From contig NZ_FOKC01000001.1 of NCBI RefSeq assembly GCF_900112035.1, forward strand, positions 682,001 to 746,000: a DNA stretch of 64,000 nt. The letters run 5' to 3'. This document shows, piece after piece, positions 25,345 through 33,797 of the stretch (the stretch's first letter is position 1; the number at the start of each line of letters is the position of its first letter). The position numbers were made by a program, and so were the translations under genes. This DNA is from Nocardioides alpinus. GTDB taxonomy: Bacteria; Actinomycetota; Actinomycetes; Propionibacteriales; Nocardioidaceae. The notes below the pieces were generated by a model that saw only the letters and a list, made by a program, of their open reading frames with translations, searched no databases and had not been told where the DNA came from.

Positions 25345-25355
25345 AGGAGTCACCC
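25345..25355 (+). repeat. 11-bp direct repeat, right copy (element A)
   Basis: AGGAGTCACCC, identical to 24129-24139, one base outside the right inverted repeat. Confidence 0.55.
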
Positions 25356-25399
25356 CTCCGTGGGTTGCCCCTGACCCCCGCGCGAGCAACGGTGGAGGC

Positions 25400-25927
25400 A
25401 TGTCCAAGCGCATCGCATTCCTGACCGCATCCGAAGGCGTCGAGGAGGTCGAGCTCACCGAACCGTGGAAGGCCGTCCTCGACGCCGGCCACACCGCCGA
25501 GCTCGTGTCGCTGGACGAAGGCGAGGTCCAGCTGTTCAACCACCTCGACAAGTCGAGCACGCAGCGCATCGACCGCCGGGTGCAGGACGTCGCCGTCGCC
25601 GACTACGACGCCCTGGTCCTGCCCGGTGGGGTCGCCAACCCTGACGCGCTCCGGGCCGACGACGAGGCGGTCGCGTTCATCCGCGACTTCGTCGACTCCG
25701 GCAAGCCGGTCGCCGCGATCTGCCACGCCCCGTGGACCCTGGTCGAGGCAGACCGCGTCCGGGGCAAGCGGATCACCAGCTGGCCCAGCCTGCAGACCGA
25801 CATCCGCAACGCCGGCGGCGACTGGGTCGACGAGGAGGTCGCCGTCGACGGCAACCTCATCACCAGCCGCAACCCCGACGACATCCCGGCCTTCTCGAAG
25901 GCCCTGCTCGCGGTGCTCGACCACTAG
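25400..25927 (+). CDS. DJ-1/PfpI family protein (YhbO/PfpI type)
   Basis: The protein is 175 aa. RIAFLTASEGVEEVELTEPWKAVLDAG gives the conserved early glutamate, ALVLPGGVANPDALR the oxyanion region, and AAICHAPWTLVEA the nucleophile elbow with Cys108-His109. Members are general stress proteins reported as glyoxalase or protein deglycase-like, or as weak proteases; which activity applies here is open. The ATG has GGTGGAGG upstream. It is monocistronic, between element A and the beta-helix gene. Confidence 0.92.
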   Translation: MSKRIAFLTASEGVEEVELTEPWKAVLDAGHTAELVSLDEGEVQLFNHLDKSSTQRIDRRVQDVAVADYDALVLPGGVANPDALRADDEAVAFIRDFVDSGKPVAAICHAPWTLVEADRVRGKRITSWPSLQTDIRNAGGDWVDEEVAVDGNLITSRNPDDIPAFSKALLAVLDH

Positions 25928-26008
25928 CAGCCCTCGACGGGGGTGTGGCGCCCGTCACACCGGGGTGGCAGAGTGGAAGCGCTTTCATCCCCCTCGGAAG
26001 GTTCCCCG

Positions 26009-27919
26009 ATGCCACGTCCGCACCCCCGTCGTACGCCCCTGCGCGCCGCGCTCACCGCCCTTGCCCTCGCCGTCGTCGGCCTCTCACCCAGTCCGATCGC
26101 ACCGGCGGCGGGCGCGGCGGCACCCGCCCCAACGGCGGCAGCCGCCGCCGCGCCCGACCTCGGCGACCGGGTGCTGGTCTTCGACCCGTCGATGTCGGTC
26201 ACCCAGATCCGTGAGCAGGCAGACGCGATCTGGCAGCAGCAGGTCGACGCCGAGATGTCGGAGGAGCGCTGGAGCCTGCTCTTCAAGCCGGGCACGTACG
26301 GCACGGCCGCCGAGCCGCTGCAGATCAAGGTCGGCTACTACACCGAGGTCGCCGGCCTGGGCGCGAGCCCGTCCGACGTCGTGATCAACGGCAAGGTCGA
26401 GGTCTACAACCGCTGCCTCACCGACGGCCCGACGCAGCCCTACTGCGTGGCGCTCAACAACTTCTGGCGATCGCTGTCCAACCTCACCATCGACGTCAAC
26501 GGCACCGGGCAGGACGGCTGCCGCGCCACGGCCAACTTCTGGGCGACCTCGCAGGCCTCCTCGCTGCGCCGCGTCGACATCCGCAACGGCACCCTCTCGC
26601 TGATGGACTACTGCAGCGCCGCACCGCAGTTCGCCAGCGGCGGCTACCTCGCCGACTCCCGCGCGGGCGAGGTCGTCAACGGCTCGCAGCAGCAGTGGCT
26701 GACCCGCAACAGCGAGGTCGTCGCGTGGTCCAACGGCGTCTGGAACCAGGTCTTCGCCGGCACCGTGGGCGCCCCGTCCGAGGCCACCTTCCCCGCCCCG
26801 CCCTACACGACGCTCGACCGCACGCCGGTCAGCCGGGAGAAGCCCTTCCTCCACGTCGGCGACGACGGCGCATGGCAGGTCCGCGTCCCCGCCGTGCGCA
26901 CCGACTCCCTCGGCACCAGCTGGGCCTCGGGCGAGACCGCCGGCCGCGACCTCCCGCTCTCGTCCTTCCACGTCGCCAGCCCCGACCAGCCGGCACGCGA
27001 GCTGGCCAAGGCCCTGGACCGCGGCCAGAACCTGCTCCTCACCCCCGGCGTCTACGACGTCGACCGCAGCCTGGTCGTCCGCCGCGACGACACCGTCGTG
27101 CTCGGCCTGGGCCAGGCGACCCTCACGGCCGTCGGCGGCGCCACGCCGGTCGTCGTACGCCACCAGGCCGAGGGCGTCGTCCTCGCCGGCATCACGGTCG
27201 ACGCGGGCACCGGCCTCTCGCCGAACCTGGTCCACCTCCAGGGACACCCCGGCAAGCCGGCCAGGCCGCGCAGCACCACCCCCAGCACCACCCTCAACGA
27301 CGTCTACCTCCGCGTCGGCGGACCCCACGTCGGCAAGGCCGACACGGCGCTGCGCATCGACGCCGACGACGTGCTCATCGACCACGCCTGGGTGTGGCGT
27401 GCCGACCACGGGATCGAGGGCTTCACCGCCGGCGTGAGCGGCGACACCGACCGCTGGCGGACCAACATCGGTCGGCTCGGCCTCGTCGTCACCGGTGACC
27501 GCGTGAGCGCCACCGGGCTCTTCGTCGAGCACTTCCAGGAGCACAACACGGTCTGGAGCGGCGAGGACGGCCACGTCGTGCTCTACCAGAACGAGCTCCC
27601 CTACGACCCGCCCTCGCAGGCCGACTGGACCCGCCCCGACGGCACCCTCGGCTGGACCGGCTACAAGGTTGCCGACACCGTCCGACGGCACCAGCTCTTC
27701 GGTGGCGGCGTCTACGTCTTCAACCGCAACGACCCCTCGATCGTCACCGCGAGCGGCTTCGAGGTGCCGGACCGCGCCGGGGTGCGGCTGCACCACGTCC
27801 TCACCGTCAACCTCGACGGTCCGGGCACCGTCGAGCACGTCGTCAACGACACGGGCTCACGCGTCGACCGCAGCACGAAGAGCGTGCCGAGCTATCTGGT
27901 GGACTACCCGGCGTCCTGA
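26009..27919 (+). CDS. Secreted right-handed beta-helix protein
   Basis: The protein is 636 aa with a Sec signal peptide (basic start, then LRAALTALALAVVGLSPSPIAPAAGAAA) and an Ala/Pro-rich segment to about residue 48. The mature part starts VLVFDPSMSVTQIREQADAIW. It carries alternating short beta-strand/turn stretches typical of pectate-lyase-like or GH55-like beta-helices (FKPGTYG, LSNLTIDVNGTG, LLLTPGVYDVDRSLVVRRDDTVVLGLG, VLIDHAWVWRADHGIEG). Similar actinobacterial proteins are often labelled adenylyl cyclase or glucanase; I see no cyclase motif. A sugar-binding or lyase role at the surface is possible. GGAAGG lies 8-9 nt before the ATG. It abuts the convergent reductase gene with no gap. 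Confidence 0.85.
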   Translation: MPRPHPRRTPLRAALTALALAVVGLSPSPIAPAAGAAAPAPTAAAAAAPDLGDRVLVFDPSMSVTQIREQADAIWQQQVDAEMSEERWSLLFKPGTYGTAAEPLQIKVGYYTEVAGLGASPSDVVINGKVEVYNRCLTDGPTQPYCVALNNFWRSLSNLTIDVNGTGQDGCRATANFWATSQASSLRRVDIRNGTLSLMDYCSAAPQFASGGYLADSRAGEVVNGSQQQWLTRNSEVVAWSNGVWNQVFAGTVGAPSEATFPAPPYTTLDRTPVSREKPFLHVGDDGAWQVRVPAVRTDSLGTSWASGETAGRDLPLSSFHVASPDQPARELAKALDRGQNLLLTPGVYDVDRSLVVRRDDTVVLGLGQATLTAVGGATPVVVRHQAEGVVLAGITVDAGTGLSPNLVHLQGHPGKPARPRSTTPSTTLNDVYLRVGGPHVGKADTALRIDADDVLIDHAWVWRADHGIEGFTAGVSGDTDRWRTNIGRLGLVVTGDRVSATGLFVEHFQEHNTVWSGEDGHVVLYQNELPYDPPSQADWTRPDGTLGWTGYKVADTVRRHQLFGGGVYVFNRNDPSIVTASGFEVPDRAGVRLHHVLTVNLDGPGTVEHVVNDTGSRVDRSTKSVPSYLVDYPAS

Positions 27920-28603
27920 TCAGGCCGGCTCGACCAGCCAGCGACCCAGCAGCGTCCCGTCCTGCTCGAGCAGCAGGGCGGGGCGCAGCGCGACGTCGAC
28001 CTCGGCGCCGACGGCGATGCGTACGGCGTCCCCTCCGGCCAGCCGCGGCACGATCGTCCAGCACAGCTCGTCGACGATGCCTGCCGCCAGCAGGTCGGCG
28101 AAGAGCGAAGGACCGCCCTCGCAGAGCTGGTCCCTCCACCCCCGCTCGGCGAGCTCACGCTTGAGAGCCGGCAGGTCGATCTCGTCCTCGCCGAGGACCA
28201 GCACGTTGTCGTCGCCGAGGTGCTCGCGCGCGGCGGCGAGGCCGTCCGACGACGCCACCGTCGCCATCAGGATCCGACCCCGTGGCGCGTCGCGCAGCGT
28301 CGGCGGCAGGTCGGCCGAGCGGCTGACGACGACCAGCGGCAGCCTCGGTACGTCGTACCCCTCCGTGCGCAGCGTCCCTGCGCCGACCACCAGGCAGTCG
28401 GCGTTGGTGCGCAGCGCGTCGAAGACCCGCTTGTCGGCGTCGTTGTTGATGCTCTTGCTGACCCCGTCGGAGCCCTGGGCGGCGCCGTCGACGGTGCTCA
28501 CGAAGTTCACCCTCAGCCACGGCTCGCGCGCCGGTGCGTAGGCCCGGGTCAGCTCGTCGTCGGAGAGATCGGCCAGGCGCTGCAGCTCCACGGGTTCGGT
28601 CAC
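27920..28603 (-). CDS. RibD C-terminal/dihydrofolate reductase-like NADPH reductase
   Basis: The protein is 227 aa from GTG. VNFVSTVDGAAQGSDGVSKSINNDADKRVF, LVVGAGTLRTEGYD, LCEGGPSLFADLLAAGIVDELCWTIVPRLAGGD and a C-terminal LLEQDGTLLGRW correspond to the RibD_C domain (5-amino-6-ribosylamino-uracil reductase fold). It lacks the zinc deaminase domain of full RibD, so it is a stand-alone pyrimidine-reductase-family enzyme. It is divergent from the dihydropteroate-synthase-like gene, which hints at pterin or flavin metabolism. CAGGAT lies 7 nt before the start. Confidence 0.9.
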   Translation of the reverse strand: MTEPVELQRLADLSDDELTRAYAPAREPWLRVNFVSTVDGAAQGSDGVSKSINNDADKRVFDALRTNADCLVVGAGTLRTEGYDVPRLPLVVVSRSADLPPTLRDAPRGRILMATVASSDGLAAAREHLGDDNVLVLGEDEIDLPALKRELAERGWRDQLCEGGPSLFADLLAAGIVDELCWTIVPRLAGGDAVRIAVGAEVDVALRPALLLEQDGTLLGRWLVEPA

Positions 28604-28621
28604 GCGCTACATCCTGCCGCC

Positions 28622-28627
28622 TACGCT
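28622..28627 (+). promoter_or_regulatory. -10-like TACGCT, leaderless type
   Basis: TACGCT lies 7 nt before the GTG at 28635, in the 31-bp divergent gap with the RibD-like gene. Confidence 0.45.
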
Positions 28628-28634
28628 GGCACAC

Positions 28635-29537
28635 GTGATCACCCTTGCGGATCTGGCGGCCCTCCAGCGCGACCACGGCGACGCCTGGGCCAGCCCGGTC
28701 ACGCCGGTCGTCCTCGACGGACCGCGCGGACCGGTCGCGATCGGCGACGGACCGGTGACCCTCATGGGGTGCGTCAACCTCTCCCGCGACTCGACCTACC
28801 GCGAGAGCGTCGCGACCAGCCCCGCCGACGCCGTACGCATGGGACGGATCCAGGCCGCCCAAGGGGCCGCGATCATCGACCTCGGGGCGGAGTCGAGCAA
28901 CGCCAAGGCGGCGCGGGTCAGCGCCGACGACCAGATCGACACCCTGATGCCGGCCGTCAAGGGGCTCGCCGCCGAGGCCGTCGTCTCGGTCGAGACCTAC
29001 GAGCCCGCCGTCGTACGCGCGGCGCTCGAGGCAGGCGCCCGCATCCTCAACATGACCGGCCGCGAGCACGAGGAGGACATGCTCGAGCTCGCCGCGGAGT
29101 ACGACGCCGCGGTGGTGATGTGCTTCGGCGAGACCGCCAACGTGCGCGAGATCGCCGACGTGCCGCCGGACGCCGACCCGATCCCCGTGCTGCTCGACCA
29201 CTTCGCGCCGCGCATCGCCCACGCCCGGGCGCTCGGTGTCGACAAGGTCGTCATCGACCCCGGCATGGGCTTCTACTACGGCAACCTCGTCGACCCGACC
29301 ACCCGCGCGCGCCACCAGGCCCGCGTGCTCGCCCAGGGCTTCCGGCTCCGGCCGCTCGGCGTGCCGGTCTGCAACGCGGTGCCGCACACCTACGACATCT
29401 TCGGCGACGAGTTCCGCAAGGCAGAGGGCTTCTACGGCGTGATCGCCACCCTCGGCGGCACCCACCTCGTCCGCACCCACGAGGTCGCCCACCTGCGCGT
29501 GGTGCTGCGCGGCCTCGACGAGCTCGAGGTCCGCTGA
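28635..29537 (+). CDS. folP: Dihydropteroate synthase-like protein
   Basis: The protein is 300 aa from GTG. The TIM-barrel motifs of DHPS can be aligned: LMGCVNLSRDSTYRES (normally MGIxNxTPDSF), IIDLGAESS (pterin-binding IDxGGxS), VSVETYEPAVVRAAL, ILNMTGRE, VIDPGMGFYYGNLVD and the final VRTHEVAHLRVVL. Several positions depart from the canonical enzyme (TPDSF replaced by SRDST; H in the last motif kept), so the substrate may differ, as for actinobacterial FolP2-type paralogues that lack DHPS activity. Confidence in the family is high; confidence in folate synthesis is low. Confidence 0.85.
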   Translation: MITLADLAALQRDHGDAWASPVTPVVLDGPRGPVAIGDGPVTLMGCVNLSRDSTYRESVATSPADAVRMGRIQAAQGAAIIDLGAESSNAKAARVSADDQIDTLMPAVKGLAAEAVVSVETYEPAVVRAALEAGARILNMTGREHEEDMLELAAEYDAAVVMCFGETANVREIADVPPDADPIPVLLDHFAPRIAHARALGVDKVVIDPGMGFYYGNLVDPTTRARHQARVLAQGFRLRPLGVPVCNAVPHTYDIFGDEFRKAEGFYGVIATLGGTHLVRTHEVAHLRVVLRGLDELEVR

Positions 29538-29539
29538 CC

Positions 29540-29624
29540 GACACCATGAAGGCAGTTCGCCTGCGGCCCGGCCGCCTGCACGCTCAGGCGACCAGCGCGT
29601 GGCGGCCAACTGCCTGCACGGTGC
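29540..29624. repeat. Left palindromic repeat of element B (85 bp)
   Basis: Begins with the 20-mer GACACCATGAAGGCAGTTCG, contains GCACGCTCAG, and ends with CCAACTGCC plus a diverged closing arm, so it is an imperfect long palindrome. The same elements in the same order recur at 30516-30600. It starts 3 bp after the folP stop and includes the last codons of the AbiEi-like gene. Confidence 0.65.
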
Positions 29625-30456
29625 GCCAGCGCACCACGTCCGCGATGGCTGCGGCCACGTCCTCCGGATGGAACATCACCTCGGTCCAGGTGAACCTCAC
29701 CACCACGAGCCCGAGCCGAGCTGCCGCGGTGTAGCGGTCGACGTCTCGCTGGAGCCCCGCCTTGGTCCAGTGGTGCTCGAGCGACTCGGCCTCGATGACG
29801 ATCCCCAGGATCCGGTCGAGGAGGTCGACGAAGCCGATGCCGGGCACCCGCCCCTGGGGGACGACGCTGAGGCCCAGGACGGTCAGGGCGATGACGTAGA
29901 GGCAGGTCTCGAAGGGGTTGGCCCGCAGGTGGGACGCCTCTCTCGCCACCCGGAGCGCCTTGGCCCTGCCTGTGCGAGGACTGCGCGCCGCCGCGAGGAG
30001 AAGGTCGTCCCGGTCCACGATGCCCTCGCGAAGAGCCGAGTCAGCCACGCTCAGGGCGACGTCGAAGTCGTAGGCGCGAGCGCAGTCGATCACCGTGCGG
30101 GTCCGGGACGTCACGTTGCGCCGGAGCTCGCGATCGGAGAGGTCGGCCCAGTGCAGCTCGTAGGCGCCCTTCGGCTTGCGCGCGCTGCGCGGCAAGGTGA
30201 TGCAGGGCCTGATCGGGTCGTGCTTGAGCTTCCAGCCGAACTCCTGCGCGGCGCTCAGGTGCGACGCGGTGCCACCGGTGCGCGCGACGGCGCGGTGGGT
30301 GTCACCGGCGTCGGCCAGGCAGTAGCGGTTGTGCCGGGGCTTCAGGATCGAGCCGGCCGCCATCGCCGCGAGGATCTGTGGCCGGCTCGTCAGCGCGATG
30401 AGCTCGCCGAACGGTGCGACGCCGCCCAGCTCTCGTAGCGCCTCGACCGGGTCCAT
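29584..30456 (-). CDS. AbiEi-like N-domain plus DUF559/Vsr-like protein (element B)
   Basis: The protein is 290 aa. The N-terminal winged-helix region is DPVEALRELGGVAPFGELI with SILKPRHNRYCLAD. A central THRAVARTGGTASHLSAAQEFGW follows, and the C-terminal part has GFVDLLDRILGIVIEAESLEHH and LVVVRFTWTEVMFHPEDVAAAI, the expected nuclease-like core (D ... E-x-E). It is clearly related in layout to the gene at 24307 but very diverged in sequence. No toxin partner is adjacent. CAGGGT lies 6 nt before the ATG. It sits between folP and galE, flanked by an 85-bp palindrome pair. Function unknown. Confidence 0.82.
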   Translation of the reverse strand: MDPVEALRELGGVAPFGELIALTSRPQILAAMAAGSILKPRHNRYCLADAGDTHRAVARTGGTASHLSAAQEFGWKLKHDPIRPCITLPRSARKPKGAYELHWADLSDRELRRNVTSRTRTVIDCARAYDFDVALSVADSALREGIVDRDDLLLAAARSPRTGRAKALRVAREASHLRANPFETCLYVIALTVLGLSVVPQGRVPGIGFVDLLDRILGIVIEAESLEHHWTKAGLQRDVDRYTAAARLGLVVVRFTWTEVMFHPEDVAAAIADVVRWRTVQAVGRHALVA

Positions 30457-30515
30457 GTCCCGACCCTGGCACCGGAGGCTCCTCGCTCGCTGGGTCTCTC
30501 CACAGGCCCCTCACT

Positions 30516-30600
30516 GACACCATGAAGGCAGTTCGGCGTCCGGTCGAGCTCCCGCACGCTCAGCGGACGGGGCAGCCGGTCCAACTGCCTTCGTGGTGTC
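30516..30600. repeat. Right palindromic repeat of element B (85 bp)
   Basis: The outer arms GACACCATGAAGGCAGTT (30516-30533) and AACTGCCTTCGTGGTGTC (30583-30600) pair over 18 bp with one mismatch. It is a direct-oriented counterpart of 29540-29624, of identical length. Confidence 0.7.
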
Positions 30601-30611
30601 GGAGCCAGCGG

Positions 30612-31625
30612 TCAGCCGGCGAACCCCTGAGGGTTCTGCGACTGCCAGCGCCAGGTGTCGGCGCACATGTCGTCGACCGACTTCTTCGTGCTCCAGCCGA
30701 GCTCGGCGTTGGCCTTCGACGGGTCGGCGTAGGACGTGGCGACGTCGCCGGGACGGCGGGCCACGACCTCATAGGGGATCTCACGGCCGACCGCGCGCTC
30801 GAAGGCGCGCAGCAGCTCGAGCACGCTGGTGCCGCGGCCCGAGCCGAGGTTCCAGGTGCTGACGGCCTCAGCGGTGCGGGTGAGGGCCTCGAGGGCAGCG
30901 ACGTGGCCGGCGGCGAGGTCCTCGACGTGGATGTAGTCACGCACGCCGGTGCCGTCGACGGTGTCGTAGTCGTCACCGAACACCGAGAGCTTCTCGCGCT
31001 GGCCGACCGCGACCTGGGCGAGGTAGGGCATCAGGTTGTTGGGCACGCCCGAGGGGTTCTCGCCGATGGTGCCGGACTCGTGGGCGCCCACCGGGTTGAA
31101 GTAGCGCAGCAGGGCGAAGCGCATCTGCGGGGCCGCGGCAGCGACGTCGCGCAGGATCTGCTCCTGCATCACCTTGGTCCAGCCGTAGGGGTTGGTCGCG
31201 AACGTGGGTCGGTCCTCGGTGGCGCCCGCCTGGTCCGTGCCGTAGACCGTAGCGCTGGAGGAGAAGACGAGCTTGTCGACGTCGTACTTCTGCATCGCGC
31301 GGACCAAGGAGAAGGTCGAGCCGAGATTGTTCTCGTAGTAGTCGAGCGGCTTCGCGACGCTCTCGCCGACCGCCTTGTAGCCCGCGAAGTGGATGACCGC
31401 GTCGAAGTCCTCGGCCGCGAAGAGGTGCTCGGTCTTGTCGTAGTCGCACAGGTCGAAGGAGTGCGCCGCCAGCCGCGTGCCGGTCAGTGACTCCATCCGT
31501 CCCAGCACCGTCGGGTGTGCGTTGCTGAAGTTGTCGACGATGACCACGTCGTGGCCGGCCGCGACGAGCTGGATGACGGTGTGCGAGCCGATGTAACCGG
31601 CGCCGCCGCTGACGAGGATCTTCAT
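30612..31625 (-). CDS. galE: UDP-glucose 4-epimerase
   Basis: The protein is 337 aa. It starts KILVSGGAGYIGSHTVIQL (NAD-binding GxxGxxG), then HFAGYKAVGESV, the catalytic FSSSATVYG serine/threonine and NPYGWTKVM (YxxxK), LLRYFNPVGAHESG, and RPGDVATSYADPSKANAELGW. It interconverts UDP-Glc and UDP-Gal, supplying UDP-Gal for the polysaccharide. TAGGGT lies 6 nt before the ATG (31632-31637), and the gene is divergent from gmd with a 41-bp gap. Confidence 0.95.
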   Translation of the reverse strand: MKILVSGGAGYIGSHTVIQLVAAGHDVVIVDNFSNAHPTVLGRMESLTGTRLAAHSFDLCDYDKTEHLFAAEDFDAVIHFAGYKAVGESVAKPLDYYENNLGSTFSLVRAMQKYDVDKLVFSSSATVYGTDQAGATEDRPTFATNPYGWTKVMQEQILRDVAAAAPQMRFALLRYFNPVGAHESGTIGENPSGVPNNLMPYLAQVAVGQREKLSVFGDDYDTVDGTGVRDYIHVEDLAAGHVAALEALTRTAEAVSTWNLGSGRGTSVLELLRAFERAVGREIPYEVVARRPGDVATSYADPSKANAELGWSTKKSVDDMCADTWRWQSQNPQGFAG

Positions 31626-31631
31626 GCGGTC

Positions 31632-31637
31632 ACCCTA
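31632..31637 (-). promoter_or_regulatory. -10-like TAGGGT for galE
   Basis: Reads TAGGGT on the minus strand, 6 nt before the galE ATG. On the opposite strand CAGACT (31655-31660) lies 6 nt before the gmd ATG. Confidence 0.5.
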
Positions 31638-31666
31638 ACGACCAGCCTCTTTGACAGACTGTGCCC

Positions 31667-32647
31667 ATGCCCAGTGCTCTCATCACCGGAATCACCGGCC
31701 AGGACGGCCTCTACCTCGCCGAGCTGCTGCTCGAGAAGGGGTACGACGTCCACGGCCTGATCCGCGGCCAGAACAACCCCCGCCGCGAGCTCGTCACCAA
31801 GCTCGTCCCGGACGTACAGCTGCACAACGGTGACCTCACCGACCTGTCCAGCCTGATGCGTGCCCTGCGCGACTCCGAGCCCGACGAGGTCTACAACCTC
31901 GGCGCGATCTCGTTCGTCGCCTACTCCTGGGAGAACGCGTTCGTCACCAGCGACGTGACCGGCATGGGTGTGCTCAACATGCTCGAGTCCGTACGCCTCC
32001 ACGCGGGCGACGACGCCTCCCGCATTCGCTTCTACCAGGCCTCGAGCTCGGAGATGTTCGGCAAGGTCCAGGAGGTGCCCCAGTCGGAGAGCACCCTGCT
32101 GTGGCCGCGCTCGCCCTACGGCGTGAGCAAGGTCTACGGCCACTACATGACGATCAACTACCGCGAGTCCTACGGCATGCACGCCTCCTCGGGGATCCTC
32201 TTCAACCACGAGTCGCCGCGCCGCGGCCCGGAGTTCGTGACCCGCAAGATCAGCCAGGCGGTCGCCCGGATCCACCTCGGCCTGCAGGACTCGATGGCGC
32301 TCGGCAACCTCGACGCGCAGCGCGACTGGGGCTACGCCGGCGACTACGTCGAGGCGATGTGGCGGATGCTCCAGCAGGACGAGGCCGACGACTACGTCAT
32401 CGCCACCGGCGAGACCCACTCGATCCGCGACTTCCTCGACCTCGCCTTCGCCCACGTCGGCATCGACGACTGGACCAAGCACGTCACCCAGGACCCGCGC
32501 TTCATGCGCCCGGCCGAGGTCGAGCTGCTCATCGGCGACGCCACCAAGGCCAAGGACAAGCTCGGCTGGACGCCGACGGTCTCCTTCCCCGAGCTCGTCT
32601 CGATGATGGTCGACAGCGACATCGCGGCGGTCAAGGCGGGCTGGTGA
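31667..32647 (+). CDS. gmd: GDP-mannose 4,6-dehydratase
   Basis: The protein is 326 aa. [30 protein letters not shown], the TPEMFG-like [27 protein letters not shown] (YxxxK) and the GDP-mannose-specific [16 protein letters not shown] with [17 protein letters not shown] identify Gmd. It makes GDP-4-keto-6-deoxy-mannose, the precursor of GDP-fucose, GDP-rhamnose or perosamine. The ATG at 31667 is preferred over a GTG 6 nt upstream because of CAGACT at 6 nt. It overlaps the Gmd-like gene by 4 bp. Confidence 0.95.
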   Translation: MPSALITGITGQDGLYLAELLLEKGYDVHGLIRGQNNPRRELVTKLVPDVQLHNGDLTDLSSLMRALRDSEPDEVYNLGAISFVAYSWENAFVTSDVTGMGVLNMLESVRLHAGDDASRIRFYQASSSEMFGKVQEVPQSESTLLWPRSPYGVSKVYGHYMTINYRESYGMHASSGILFNHESPRRGPEFVTRKISQAVARIHLGLQDSMALGNLDAQRDWGYAGDYVEAMWRMLQQDEADDYVIATGETHSIRDFLDLAFAHVGIDDWTKHVTQDPRFMRPAEVELLIGDATKAKDKLGWTPTVSFPELVSMMVDSDIAAVKAGW

Positions 32648-33588
32648 CGGCTCGCGCCTTCATCACGGGGATCGGCGGGCAGGACGGCACCTACCTCGCC
32701 GAGCGCCTGGTCGCGGACGGCACGGAGGTCCACGCGCTGGTGCTCACGGCGGAGGGCCACCCGGCCCACTGCCCCGACGAGGTGGTGCTGCACACCGGTG
32801 ACCTGGGTGACCTCGACGCCACGCGGCGGCTCGTGCAGGACATCGCGCCGCAGGAGATCTACAACCTCGCCGCGATCAGCTCGGTCGCCCAGTCGTGGGA
32901 GGAGCCGGACCGCACCGCCCACGTCAACGGCCAGGCCGCCGTCGCGCTGATGGAGTCCGCGCGGCTCGTCGGCGACGTACGCCTCGTGCAGGCCTCCAGC
33001 GCCGAGATCTTCGGTGAGCCGTCGGAGTCGCCCCAGACCGAGACCACGGCCATCCGGCCGGTCAACCCCTACGGCGCCGCGAAGGCCTTCGCGCACCTGT
33101 CCGCGAGCGTCTTCCGGCACCGCGACCTGCACGTGTCGAGCGCCATCCTCTACAACCACGAGTCGCCGCGGCGCCACGAGCGCTTCGTGACCCGCAAGAT
33201 CACCTCGACGGTCGCCGCGATCGCCCGCGGTGACGCCGACGAGCTCGTCCTCGGCAACCTCGACGCGCGCCGCGACTGGGGGTGGGCGCCGGATTACGTC
33301 GACGCGATGATCCGCGCCGCACGGGCCGACGCACCGTCCGACTACGTCGTCGCGACCGGCCGCGCCCACTCCGTGCGGGAGTTCGTCGCCGCGGCGTTCG
33401 CGGCCGCCGGCGTCACGGAGTGGGAAGGCCTCGTACGCCAGGACGAGCGCTTCTTCCGCCCCGCCGACCCGACCGAGCTGGTCGGCGACGCGACCCGCGC
33501 CCGCGAGGTGCTCGGCTGGGCGCCGACGGTGGCGTTCGAGGAGATCGTCGCGCGGATGGTGGCGACCGACCTCACCCCCGCCGGCTGA
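32644..33588 (+). CDS. GDP-mannose dehydratase-like paralogue (SDR)
   Basis: The protein is 314 aa from GTG (GTGA overlap with gmd). It keeps [49 protein letters not shown] (YxxxK) and Gmd-type [16 protein letters not shown] plus [16 protein letters not shown]. It is therefore a second member of the GDP-mannose dehydratase family rather than a classical Fcl/GMER. It may reduce the 4-keto intermediate (an RMD-like role) or form a hetero-oligomer with Gmd; sequence alone does not settle this. It is followed by the 26-bp repeat array. Confidence 0.9.
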   Translation: MTARAFITGIGGQDGTYLAERLVADGTEVHALVLTAEGHPAHCPDEVVLHTGDLGDLDATRRLVQDIAPQEIYNLAAISSVAQSWEEPDRTAHVNGQAAVALMESARLVGDVRLVQASSAEIFGEPSESPQTETTAIRPVNPYGAAKAFAHLSASVFRHRDLHVSSAILYNHESPRRHERFVTRKITSTVAAIARGDADELVLGNLDARRDWGWAPDYVDAMIRAARADAPSDYVVATGRAHSVREFVAAAFAAAGVTEWEGLVRQDERFFRPADPTELVGDATRAREVLGWAPTVAFEEIVARMVATDLTPAG

Positions 33589-33797
33589 GCCGGGCGAGGA
33601 ACGGGCCCGAGTCGAACCCAGGCACCTCGGTTTCGACACGCTCGCTGCTCAACCAGCGGCCTCACGCTCGGTGCTCAACCAGCGGCCACGCCCTCGCTGC
33701 TCAACCAGCGGCCTCACGCTCGGTGCTCAACCAGCGGCCACGCCCTCGCTGCTCAACCAGCGGGCACACGCTCGCTGCTCAACCAGCGAAGAGACAT
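33589..33797. repeat. Convergent gap filled by GCTCAACCAGCGG repeats; six 26-bp tandem units
   Basis: GCTCAACCAGCG occurs at 33647, 33673, 33699, 33725, 33751 and 33777, exactly 26 bp apart. Two subtypes alternate (CTCACGCTCGGT and CACGCCCTCGCT before the core), giving a 52-bp higher-order unit. A CGGTTTCGACACGCTCG leader precedes the first copy, and a degenerate GAGCCGGGCGAGGAACG copy lies next to the upstream stop. There are no unique spacers. The same family recurs at 39083, 42558 and 62429. Confidence 0.8.

Noticed and set aside
29538..30617. Target-site duplication flanking element B
   Set aside because: Outside the palindromes only an inverted GCTGACC/GGTCAGC pair is visible, no direct repeat, so insertion by a duplication-forming transposase is not supported for this copy.
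33647..33789. Regular repeat array that could be taken for CRISPR
   Set aside because: Units are contiguous 26-bp tandem copies with no unique spacers, no leader and no cas genes; related copies occur dispersed elsewhere.
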